A stretch of 64,000 bases of DNA, taken from JAEKNW01 sp963677815 (GTDB lineage: Bacteria; Cloacimonadota; Cloacimonadia; Cloacimonadales; JAFGVF01). Below the pieces are notes generated by a model. It searched no databases and had not been told where the DNA came from. It saw only the letters and a program-made list of their open reading frames with translations. Each line of letters opens with the position of its first letter. Positions within the stretch are counted from its first letter, which is position 1. Below are positions 53,523-61,622 of this stretch, one piece after another. The DNA lies in contig OY782499.1 in the NCBI GenBank assembly GCA_963677815.1, positions 992,001-1,056,000 on the forward strand, given 5' to 3'. Both the position numbers and the translations under genes were made by a program.

Positions 53523-55766
53523 ATGATTGAACTGACAGAAACAATGATAAAACAATGGGACGTATTAGCAGAATATGAACCACCAGCACTTTTAGACCTA
53601 CTGGAAAATTATAGTTCACAAGATTTCACTCAACAGGACTGGCGAAGGGTAAAATATTTTAGAGGGAAAGCCTTGGCGACAATGGCATATTTTGAGGATT
53701 CTGAAGAAATTGCTTTAGAATGTATTAGAGATTCAATAGTAGAAGCAGACTATTACATACTTGTTAAAGCTCATGTGTTACAAGCTGTTTCATATTATGG
53801 AAGTGAGAAAGAAGACCAAATAAGACCTTTATTGAATATGGCAATTGACTATTCTTTAGAATCAGGTGATTATGAGTTAATGATTCATGCCCATTGTGCT
53901 TATATGTTCTATTTTAATCACAAGTCTCAATTTGATTCAGCTTTAAAACAAGAGGTCAGAATTTCTGATTTAATCAAGCGAACAAAACCCTCCTATACTA
54001 GTGCAAGTGCTTTAAGTTCTTTGGCTTTTCTTTATGTTAATATGTCTAAATGGGATACAGCTATATCTTATTTCAATCAAGCCTTGTCAATTTCAAAAGA
54101 GCTTTCTTTAGATATCTATATTCTTAACATCCTTAATAATTTAGGTTCTGCCTTATCAAAAATTAAAGATTATTCCACTTGTGAAAATATTTTACAGCAA
54201 GGTTTGGAAATGGCCAAAAGGATGGAACATAGGCAGAAAGTTTTTCTTTTTACCTCTAATCTTGGGAACTTAATGATTGAAGAAAATAACTTTGAGAAGG
54301 CCTTATCTTACTATGATAAGTGTATGGCTATTTTAGAAAATGTTCCTCAAAAGCCACCTATGCTCTTAATTGATTTGTACAACAATTATGCCTTGTGTCA
54401 TTGGCGCTTAAAAGATGACTCTTTAGCCTTAGATTATATGAACAAGGCAACAGAAATCGCTAGAGATAATAATTATGAAAGAGATTTAGTCCAAATCGAA
54501 GTTAATAAAACCAATCTATTAGTTGCAATGAAGCAATATGATGAAGCTTTAAATATTGTTAAAAATGCTATAAAATTTTATAAGAAAGCAAAAGATTTGC
54601 ATCAGTTGATTTGGGTTTATAGGAATATGGTAAATATCTATTATCTGCAAAAGGATTATAAAAAATCTTATGAAGCCCAAAGAAAATTAGATAATATTAC
54701 TGATGATTATATTGCTCAAGTACAGAAGTGTGAAACTGATAAAAATATAGATAGAGCGAAAGTCCAAGAAACTTTAGATAGAGAAGATGAAGTTCTCGTT
54801 TTCAGAAGTAAGAAACAAAATAATTCTCATGGTTTTATTGGCTGTAGCAAGGCTTATCACAATGTTTTAAGCTCTGCTTTGCTGGCTGCTCAATATCAGA
54901 ATACTAGTGTCTTAATTCTAGGAGAGTCAGGGACAGGTAAAGAGATTGTAGCTCAAATTATTCATAAAAACAGTATGAGAAGAAATCAAGCCTTTATTCC
55001 CGTCAATGTTGGTGCTTTAACAGCTTCACTGGTTGAAAGTGAGTTATTTGGCCATACGAAAGGAGCATATACCGGTGCCGATACCCCTACTAAAGGCTTC
55101 TTTTTACAGGCAGATAAGGGAACCTTGTTTTTAGATGAAATTGCTGATATGCCTTTCCCTGTTCAAAGTAAAATGCTTAGAGTACTTGAATCTCGTAAGG
55201 TAACTGCAGTAGGTAGTAGCAAAGAAATACCTTTTGATAGCAGAATTATTTCTGCAACTAGTCAAGACCTCCGAGGAAAATTAAGCGACAATCAATTCCG
55301 CTTGGATTTATTTCATAGACTAAACACTATAGAAATAGTTATCCCACCTCTTAGAGAGAGAAAAGAAGATATTGAACCAATCATGAATCATTATCTGAAA
55401 TATTATGCTAATGAACTTAATAAAAAAAAGCCTTTCATTGATAGATCAATGTTGGAAGTTCTTTATGATTATGACTTCCCAGGCAATGTTAGAGAATTGA
55501 AGAATATTGTGGAAAGAATGTATATTCTTAGCAAGAAAAGTGATTGGGATGCTCAATTGCTCTGTGAGATTAATCCTTTTAGATTTGCCTCAAATGAATC
55601 AATGCTCCAGGAAGAATATAATGAAGAGGATGCTATTGTAAGAGCTTTGTTAAAGGCTAAAGGAAAGCAGAAAGAAGCAGCCTTGATTCTGAATATGTCA
55701 GAAGCAACTTTATGTAGAAGAATTAATAAGTATAAACTTCAAAAGTATACTCAAAAAGGAAAATAA
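53523..55766 (+). CDS. Sigma-54-dependent activator with TPR sensor region
   Basis: 747 aa. Residues ~1-400 are TPR-like helical repeats (ASALSSLAFLYVNMSKWDTAISYFNQAL, ILNNLGSALSKIKDYS). The AAA+ domain has Walker A GESGTGKE near residue 467, the sigma-54 contact loop GAYTGAD, Walker B GTLFLDEIADM and an arginine-finger region FRLDLFHRL. A Fis-type helix-turn-helix ends the protein (KQKEAALILNMSEATLCRRINKY). No receiver or PAS domain is present, so it responds through the TPR region. I start at the ATG at 53523, with AGAGG 7 bp upstream, rather than at an in-frame TTG. No -24/-12 target promoter was found. Confidence 0.92.
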   Translation: MIELTETMIKQWDVLAEYEPPALLDLLENYSSQDFTQQDWRRVKYFRGKALATMAYFEDSEEIALECIRDSIVEADYYILVKAHVLQAVSYYGSEKEDQIRPLLNMAIDYSLESGDYELMIHAHCAYMFYFNHKSQFDSALKQEVRISDLIKRTKPSYTSASALSSLAFLYVNMSKWDTAISYFNQALSISKELSLDIYILNILNNLGSALSKIKDYSTCENILQQGLEMAKRMEHRQKVFLFTSNLGNLMIEENNFEKALSYYDKCMAILENVPQKPPMLLIDLYNNYALCHWRLKDDSLALDYMNKATEIARDNNYERDLVQIEVNKTNLLVAMKQYDEALNIVKNAIKFYKKAKDLHQLIWVYRNMVNIYYLQKDYKKSYEAQRKLDNITDDYIAQVQKCETDKNIDRAKVQETLDREDEVLVFRSKKQNNSHGFIGCSKAYHNVLSSALLAAQYQNTSVLILGESGTGKEIVAQIIHKNSMRRNQAFIPVNVGALTASLVESELFGHTKGAYTGADTPTKGFFLQADKGTLFLDEIADMPFPVQSKMLRVLESRKVTAVGSSKEIPFDSRIISATSQDLRGKLSDNQFRLDLFHRLNTIEIVIPPLRERKEDIEPIMNHYLKYYANELNKKKPFIDRSMLEVLYDYDFPGNVRELKNIVERMYILSKKSDWDAQLLCEINPFRFASNESMLQEEYNEEDAIVRALLKAKGKQKEAALILNMSEATLCRRINKYKLQKYTQKGK

Positions 55767-55792
55767 CTTCATAGTATTAGAATATTAAACAC

Positions 55793-55822
55793 AAAGCCCT
55801 TCACAAAGAGGGGCTTTTTCTT
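55793..55822 (+). terminator. Terminator of the sigma-54 activator gene
   Basis: AAAGCCC and GGGGCTTT pair around a short loop, followed by TTTCTTT. A MITE-like right-end relic (GCTCTACTACACCATTAGG) lies just after, near 55835. Confidence 0.75.
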
Positions 55823-55999
55823 TGTCAATATGCTAGCTCTACTACACCATTAGGTTTAATTTCATCTGAAATTTCATTTTCAACTTAGAAATGCTAATTT
55901 TGAAATTTTCACAATTTTCCCATTTTAACAAATCTTCATATATGTATGATTGTCAGTAAGATATGAACATATACCATTATGGCTTTTTTAGGAACAAAT

Positions 56000-56251
56000 A
56001 TGGCTTTAATAAAAATCATGAAAACAAAAAAAAATGCTTATTATAATAAAAGTTCTATAGTCAGTCAAATAGTGCAAACTATTGATCAAGATGGAAGAGA
56101 TGTACTTGGATTTACAGTTCAATACAATGAAGAGAGTTTTTATAATGTTATACGTCCTTTTAATGAGGAAAACTATACTCAGGTGTATAATTCCTTAACA
56201 GAAGAACGTGAAAAAATAATTAATGGAAAATTAAAGGAGAAGAAAAAATGA
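56000..56251 (+). CDS. Small hypothetical protein coupled to the T9SS cargo gene
   Basis: 83 aa if started at the ATG at 56000, which has AGGA 7 bp upstream (an in-frame ATG at 55979 lacks a site). It is charged, without a signal peptide; QTIDQDGRDVLGFTVQYNEESFYNVIRPF looks like a small beta-rich fold, ending with a lysine-rich helix. Its TGA overlaps the ATG of the next gene (ATGA). No family recognised. Confidence 0.5.
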   Translation: MALIKIMKTKKNAYYNKSSIVSQIVQTIDQDGRDVLGFTVQYNEESFYNVIRPFNEENYTQVYNSLTEEREKIINGKLKEKKK

Positions 56252-57594
56252 AAAATGTTATTATTGGACTATTTATGATTTTACTAGTTCTAGGATTAAG
56301 TGCAGGTCAAGTAGATGTTGACTTCAATGAATTAAGTGACATGAATGATTTTGATTTAGGTGGTTACACTGATGTAGAATGGGAAAGTTTTGGGGGTATC
56401 AATGCTTCTGGCTCAGTTGGTTTCAATGATGATTTCAATAATGCAATTAGTAGATTTGTAACTTACAAAAATGGTTATCAAATAACTGAAGTAAATGAAC
56501 CCATAATAATGAGTGCTTATATTAATAGTGCTTCTCAAGGAGGCTATGGTGGTATAGGTTTTTCTAGTACGATGGTTAATACTGGTACTGTAGATAGATG
56601 TAAAATTACTGATAGACCTGCAATTGGCTTTGTTTTCTATAGTTCTGCTGCTTGGATTTATAGTACAGATAATGTATATGTAGAAGAATTGAACCATAGC
56701 TATTCACCGGATATTCCTTTATCATGGTATAAAGTCGTTTTAACTCTCATCCCACTAAATCTCGAAACTGGTGAAGTTAATGCTACTTATGAATTATATC
56801 AGGCAGCAACTGACGGAACTATAGCAGCTGTTCCAACAAAAACAGGTACAAGAAACTTTGTTAATTCAAATTTTATTCATTATAATTCTACTATTTACCC
56901 TTACTTCGGGGCCTCATGGCATAGAGTTCCTAATATTGATAATTTCTCATATACTTATCCAGAAAATGTTACTCTTCCTGTAACTCTTTCATCATTTACT
57001 GCAAGTTTTACTTCTAATGAATTAGTTAATCTTCAATGGACAACTCAATCAGAATCAAACATTTTTGGATTCAATGTTTATCGCTCAGAAGATACTAATA
57101 TTGCCAATGCTTTGAGAGTTAACCCAAGAATCATTGAAGGAACAAATACTTCTGTTCAGCATTCATACACATTTTCAGATAGTGAATTTGAAGCTAATAC
57201 TCAATATTATTATTGGCTAGAATCTTCAGAAATGGATAATAGCAATAATTTCTTCGGACCAGTAAGTGTTTTAACCCAGGGAGAAAATGATGATGTTGAT
57301 ACACATGTAGTTACTTCTATAACTGGTATTGACAAGGCTTATCCTAATCCATTTAGTCCTAATACCGAAATAGCTTACAAGGTTAGAGAAAACTCAAATG
57401 TGAAAATTAGTATTTATAATCTCAAAGGGCAATTGGTTAAGTCATTAGTAAATGAAAATAAAGAAAGTGGCAGTCATGTTATTGGCTGGGATGGAAAAGA
57501 TAAGCAAGGAAAGAATTGTCCTTCAGGAATCTATTTTGCTAAAATGGAAACAGGTATTGTTAATTCATATCATAAGTTAATTTTGATGAAGTAG
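56248..57594 (+). CDS. T9SS-exported protein with fibronectin-like domain
   Basis: 448 aa. Signal peptide residues 1-19 (KNVIIGLFMILLVLGLSAG). Residues ~20-245 form a lectin/jelly-roll-like beta domain I cannot assign. A fibronectin-like domain, LPVTLSSFTASFTSNELVNLQWTT...GFNVYRSED, spans about 248-345 and closely resembles that of 1966-4260. The C-terminal T9SS domain has AYPNPFSPNTEIAY and ends KLILMK. AAAGGAG lies upstream. Probably surface-exposed and adhesive (inference). Confidence 0.83.
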   Translation: MKNVIIGLFMILLVLGLSAGQVDVDFNELSDMNDFDLGGYTDVEWESFGGINASGSVGFNDDFNNAISRFVTYKNGYQITEVNEPIIMSAYINSASQGGYGGIGFSSTMVNTGTVDRCKITDRPAIGFVFYSSAAWIYSTDNVYVEELNHSYSPDIPLSWYKVVLTLIPLNLETGEVNATYELYQAATDGTIAAVPTKTGTRNFVNSNFIHYNSTIYPYFGASWHRVPNIDNFSYTYPENVTLPVTLSSFTASFTSNELVNLQWTTQSESNIFGFNVYRSEDTNIANALRVNPRIIEGTNTSVQHSYTFSDSEFEANTQYYYWLESSEMDNSNNFFGPVSVLTQGENDDVDTHVVTSITGIDKAYPNPFSPNTEIAYKVRENSNVKISIYNLKGQLVKSLVNENKESGSHVIGWDGKDKQGKNCPSGIYFAKMETGIVNSYHKLILMK

Positions 57595-57630
57595 GATCTA
57601 ACAGCTTATCGAGAGAAAATACTAGATACT

Positions 57631-57655
57631 AGCCCTGCTAATGCGGGGCTTTTCC
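57631..57655 (+). terminator. Terminator of the T9SS cargo gene
   Basis: AGCCCTGC and GCGGGGCT pair around TAAT, followed by TTTCC. Confidence 0.8.
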
Positions 57656-57779
57656 TTATTGTCACATAAGCAAATTAAAAGCAGAGATTCATCTTTGACT
57701 ACTTTATCCTAGTGGAGAGAAAGTAAACTGTGCAAATTAAGATAATATTCTCAGTTCATAATGATTTAAGAAAAACCTA

Positions 57780-57808
57780 TTGACGAAAACACTAAGGATT
57801 ATTTAGTA
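57780..57808 (+). promoter_or_regulatory. Possible promoter upstream of the repeat lipoprotein
   Basis: TTGACG followed after 17 bp by a weak TTAGTA. The surrounding TATTGACGAAAA also occurs at 60787-60798 before coaX. Confidence 0.35.
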
Positions 57809-57852
57809 GTATCTAAGTTAACACTGTTAAATAAGAAATTTAAGGATAAAAT

Positions 57853-60660
57853 ATGAAAATTTCAAGAAGTTTATTTATAATTTTATGTCTAGTTCTTTTT
57901 TTTGTTCTAACAAATTGTAGTGATGATAATACTACAAAACCAAAACAAGTATCTCAACCAACATTTTCACATGAAGCTGGTTCATACAATGAAGTAATTG
58001 AAATTGATATTGAAACTTCTACACCAGATGCTGAGATAAGATATAGTACCGACGGTAGTGATCCAACTGAAAATTCAAGTCTTTATTCTATTCCATTAAG
58101 AATAAGAGAAACTACTCTTATAAAAGCTAAAGCATTTAGGAATAATTATAGACCAAGTTTAATATCACAAGTAAATTATGTGATTAATTTACCTTTGGCA
58201 CCTGTACCTACTTTTTCACCTTCTGGTGGAACATACAATCAAGCACAGGAAGTCACTATAAATTGTGAACTAGAGGATGCTGAAATTAGATATAGTCTTG
58301 ATGGAACTATACCGAGTCAAACTTCTCTCTTATATACCCAACCTATAATTATTAGCGAGAACACTACTTTAAAAGCAAGAGTTTTTAATGAAGATTTTCA
58401 GGCTAGTTCTATTGTAGAAGCACTCTATGAATTTGAGACACTTGTTGTTGCTAATCCAGTATTTAATCCACCAGCAGGAACTTACAGCCAGGCTCAAGAT
58501 GTATCTATTACTTGTCAAACCCAAGGAGCTGAGATTAGATATAGTCTTGATGAGAGTGAACCTACAGAAACATCATTATTATATACAGGCCCAATCAACA
58601 TAAGTGAAGATACTACTTTGAAAGCAAGAGCATTTAAAGAAAACTATCAGGCTAGTCAGGTGATAGAAGCTGTTTATGAGTTTGAGACACTTGTTGTTAC
58701 TGATCCAGTAATTAACCCACCAGCAGGAACTTACTTCCTAGCTCAAGATGTATCTATTACTTGTCAAACCCAAGGAGCTGAGATAAGATATAGTCTTGAT
58801 GAGAGTGAGCCTACAGAAACATCATTATTATATACAGGTCCAATCAACATAAGTGAAGATACTACTTTGAAAGCAAGAGCATTTAAAGAAAACTATCAGG
58901 CTAGTCAGGTGATAGAAGCTGTTTATGAGTTTGAGATACTTGTTGTTGCTAATCCAACATTTAATCCTCCAGCAGGAATATATACTGAAGCTCAAGATGT
59001 ATCTATTACTTGTCAAACCCAAGGTGCTGAGATAAGATATAGTCTTGATGGTTCTAATCCAACAGAAACTTCTTTACTCTATGCAAATCCAATTAGTATT
59101 AGTGAAGATACTACTTTGAAAGCAAGAGCATTTAAAGAAAACTATCAAGCTAGTCAGGTTGTAGAAGCTGTGTATGAGTTTGAGATACTTGTTGTTGCTA
59201 ATCCAGCATTTAATCCTCCAGCAGGAATATATACTGAAGCTCAAGATGTATCTATTACTTGTCAAACCCAAGGTGCTGAGATAAGATATAGTCTTGATGG
59301 TTCTAATCCAACAGAAACCTCTTTACTCTATGCAAATCCGATTAGTATCAGTGAAGATACTACTTTGAAAGCAAGGGCATTTAAAGATAATTATCAAGCT
59401 AGCCAGGTTGTAGAAGCTGTTTATGAGTTTGAGATACTTGTTGTTGTTAATCCAGTATTTAATCCACCAGCAGGCATTTATACTGAAGCTCAGAGTGTAT
59501 CCATTACTTGTCAAACCCAAGGTGCTGAGATAAGATATAGTCTTGATGGTTCTAATCCAACAGAAACCTCTTTACTCTATGCAAATCCGATTAGTATCAG
59601 TGAAGATACTACTTTGAAAGCAAGGGCATTTAAAGATAATTATCAAGCTAGCCAGGTTGTAGAAGCTGTTTATGAGTTTGAGATACTTGTTGTTGCTAAT
59701 CCAGTATTTAATCCACCAGCAGGCATTTATACTGAAGCTCAGAGTGTATCCATTACTTGTCAAACCCAAGGTGCTGAGATTAGGTATAGTCTCGATGAGA
59801 GTGAACCTACAGAATCATCATTATTATATACAGATCCAATCAATATAAGTGAAGATGCAACCTTAAAAGCAAGAGCTTATAAAGAGGGCTATCTCCCAAG
59901 TCAAGTTATGACCTCATACTATAATATTGATAATGCCCAAAGTGGTTTAATGATTTATGTTCCTGGTGGAACTTTTACCATGGGAAGAACAACAGGAACA
60001 GGTGGTACAGATGAATTACCAACACATGAGGTTACATTAAACTCTTTTTATATGAGTAAGTTTGAAGTAACTCAAGCAGACTATGAAGCTATAATTGGAT
60101 CAAATCCCTCTAGTAATTATGGTATTGGAGATAACTATCCAGTTAATAATGTAAGCTGGTATTCTGCACTAACTTATTGTAATGAATTAAGTATAGCAGA
60201 AGGATTAACTCCTTGTTATGATTTAGAAACTTATACTTGTGATTTTACAGCTAATGGCTACAGATTACCAACCGAAGCTGAGTGGGAATATGCTGCAAGA
60301 GGTGGAGCAAATGATAGTGGTTATATTTATTCAGGTTCTAATAACTTAAATAGCGTGGGTTGGAATATAGACAATTCAGGTAATACTAGTCATCCAGTGG
60401 GAGGAAAAGCTCCTAACATATTGGGTATATATGATATGTCTGGAAATGTTTGGGAAATGTGTTTTGATAGATACGCCGCTTATGACTCTGAACCTCAAGT
60501 GAATCCTACAGGACCAAGTACAGGGAACACAAACGTCTATCGAGGAGGCAGTTGGTTTAATGGTAGCTATCATTGCAGAATATTTAAGAGAAATGACAGC
60601 TCATTGACTTTAGCGTCTTTAAATGTAGGTTTTAGATTAGTAAGAAGTAGTATTGAGTAA
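57853..60660 (+). CDS. Lipoprotein with eight CHB_HEX_C repeats and an FGE-fold domain
   Basis: 935 aa. The lipobox LTNC (Cys near 24) marks a lipoprotein. From about residue 35 to 700 are eight repeats of ~83 residues of the chitobiase/beta-hexosaminidase C-terminal type, each with PxFxPxxGxYxxAQ, AEIRYSLDGSxPTETSLLY and TTLKARAFKxNYQAS. Repeats 3-8 are nearly identical at DNA level (249-bp period). The C-terminal ~230 residues are an FGE/SUMF fold (IYVPGGTFTMG, GYRLPTEAEWEYAARGG, DMSGNVWEMCFDRY, RGGSWFNGSYHC). As in 17408-19306, the first catalytic Cys of FGE is missing and only the second is present, so a binding role is more likely. Confidence 0.88.
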   Translation: MKISRSLFIILCLVLFFVLTNCSDDNTTKPKQVSQPTFSHEAGSYNEVIEIDIETSTPDAEIRYSTDGSDPTENSSLYSIPLRIRETTLIKAKAFRNNYRPSLISQVNYVINLPLAPVPTFSPSGGTYNQAQEVTINCELEDAEIRYSLDGTIPSQTSLLYTQPIIISENTTLKARVFNEDFQASSIVEALYEFETLVVANPVFNPPAGTYSQAQDVSITCQTQGAEIRYSLDESEPTETSLLYTGPINISEDTTLKARAFKENYQASQVIEAVYEFETLVVTDPVINPPAGTYFLAQDVSITCQTQGAEIRYSLDESEPTETSLLYTGPINISEDTTLKARAFKENYQASQVIEAVYEFEILVVANPTFNPPAGIYTEAQDVSITCQTQGAEIRYSLDGSNPTETSLLYANPISISEDTTLKARAFKENYQASQVVEAVYEFEILVVANPAFNPPAGIYTEAQDVSITCQTQGAEIRYSLDGSNPTETSLLYANPISISEDTTLKARAFKDNYQASQVVEAVYEFEILVVVNPVFNPPAGIYTEAQSVSITCQTQGAEIRYSLDGSNPTETSLLYANPISISEDTTLKARAFKDNYQASQVVEAVYEFEILVVANPVFNPPAGIYTEAQSVSITCQTQGAEIRYSLDESEPTESSLLYTDPINISEDATLKARAYKEGYLPSQVMTSYYNIDNAQSGLMIYVPGGTFTMGRTTGTGGTDELPTHEVTLNSFYMSKFEVTQADYEAIIGSNPSSNYGIGDNYPVNNVSWYSALTYCNELSIAEGLTPCYDLETYTCDFTANGYRLPTEAEWEYAARGGANDSGYIYSGSNNLNSVGWNIDNSGNTSHPVGGKAPNILGIYDMSGNVWEMCFDRYAAYDSEPQVNPTGPSTGNTNVYRGGSWFNGSYHCRIFKRNDSSLTLASLNVGFRLVRSSIE
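58440..59930 (+). repeat. Near-identical 249-bp tandem coding repeats
   Basis: Six adjoining units of 83 codons (repeats 3-8 of the lipoprotein). Units 5-8 share long exact stretches, for example from ATATACTGAAGCTCAAGATG onward, pointing to recent duplication or gene conversion. They are in frame with the gene, so copy-number change would keep the protein intact. Confidence 0.85.
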
Positions 60661-60684
60661 AATTTAAAATAATAACTTAGAAAA

Positions 60685-60739
60685 TTTAGAAAGGGATTCG
60701 ATTAACTAAATATTTTTAAACTCCGAATCCCTTTCTAAA
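60685..60739. terminator. Long hairpin after the repeat lipoprotein gene
   Basis: TTTAGAAAGGGATTCG (60685-60700) is the exact reverse complement of CGAATCCCTTTCTAAA (60724-60739). The 16-bp stem with a 23-base loop lies 24 bp after the stop; no clear T-run, so termination is probable but not certain. Confidence 0.55.
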
Positions 60740-60827
60740 CTTTAGTAAATGAATATAACTATATAGATTATCAAATTGAAAAAACATATTGACGAAAATA
60801 ATATCTTAAATAAGACTGATTTCAAAT

Positions 60828-61604
60828 ATGAAAAATAGAATAATAGTTATAGATATTGGAAATACAAACCTAGTTATTGGCATTTATGATAATGACTTAC
60901 TGCTCTCTTCATGGCGGATTCATACAGATAAAAATCGCACAGAAGATGAGTATTTTGTTGTCATATCATCATTGCTTATATCAATTAAGGAGGATATAGG
61001 GAATATTGCTATTGCTGTTTTATCGTCAGTGGTTCCGCAGTTAAATAGAGTAATTCGCAAGATGTTTGAAAAATATTTTAACTGCAAGTTTGTTCAAGTA
61101 AACTCTGAAATGGATTTGAATTTAAAGTTTTTAGTTGCAGATTACAGTCATATAGGGGCTGATTTATTAGTGAATGCTTACTCTTCAATAAATAAATATC
61201 AGACAAACACAATTGTATGTGATTTAGGTACTGCAACGACAATTCAATTAACTGGTCACGATGGTACTTTTTATGGTGCCTCGATTATTCCTGGAGTGAA
61301 GAGCTCTTCAAATCAGCTTTTTGAGAAGGCTTCTCAATTAGCAGACATAAAATTAGAAAGACCTAAGCATGTTTTAGGTCAGACAACCAAAGATGCTTTG
61401 TTATCTGGAATAATTAATGGTCATGCTTTCATTTTAGATGGATTTATTCGTAAGATTAAAGAAGAATTTAATCTAGGGGATTATAAAACTATAGCCACCG
61501 GGGGTATTGCAAAGTTAATTTGTAGCTGTTCTCAAGAAGTCGAGATTATTGATGATTCATTAATCTTAGACGGATTAAACCTTATTGGTAAAAATATTAA
61601 ATAA
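60828..61604 (+). CDS. coaX: Type III pantothenate kinase
   Basis: 258 aa enzyme for the first step of coenzyme A synthesis from pantothenate. Family landmarks are IDIGNTNLVIGIYD at the N-terminus (phosphate loop), SSVVPQLNR, SHIGADLLVNAYS, VCDLGTATTIQL and a late ATGGIAKLI. Length is normal. It lies 18 bp before sprA and probably shares its transcript. No clear ribosome binding site was seen in front of the ATG. Confidence 0.94.
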   Translation: MKNRIIVIDIGNTNLVIGIYDNDLLLSSWRIHTDKNRTEDEYFVVISSLLISIKEDIGNIAIAVLSSVVPQLNRVIRKMFEKYFNCKFVQVNSEMDLNLKFLVADYSHIGADLLVNAYSSINKYQTNTIVCDLGTATTIQLTGHDGTFYGASIIPGVKSSSNQLFEKASQLADIKLERPKHVLGQTTKDALLSGIINGHAFILDGFIRKIKEEFNLGDYKTIATGGIAKLICSCSQEVEIIDDSLILDGLNLIGKNIK

Positions 61605-61622
61605 TAATTAGGATTGTTTTTG

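Noticed and set aside
58440..59930. Regular 249-bp repeats as a CRISPR or satellite array
   Set aside because: They are continuous, in frame and code for a known domain type.
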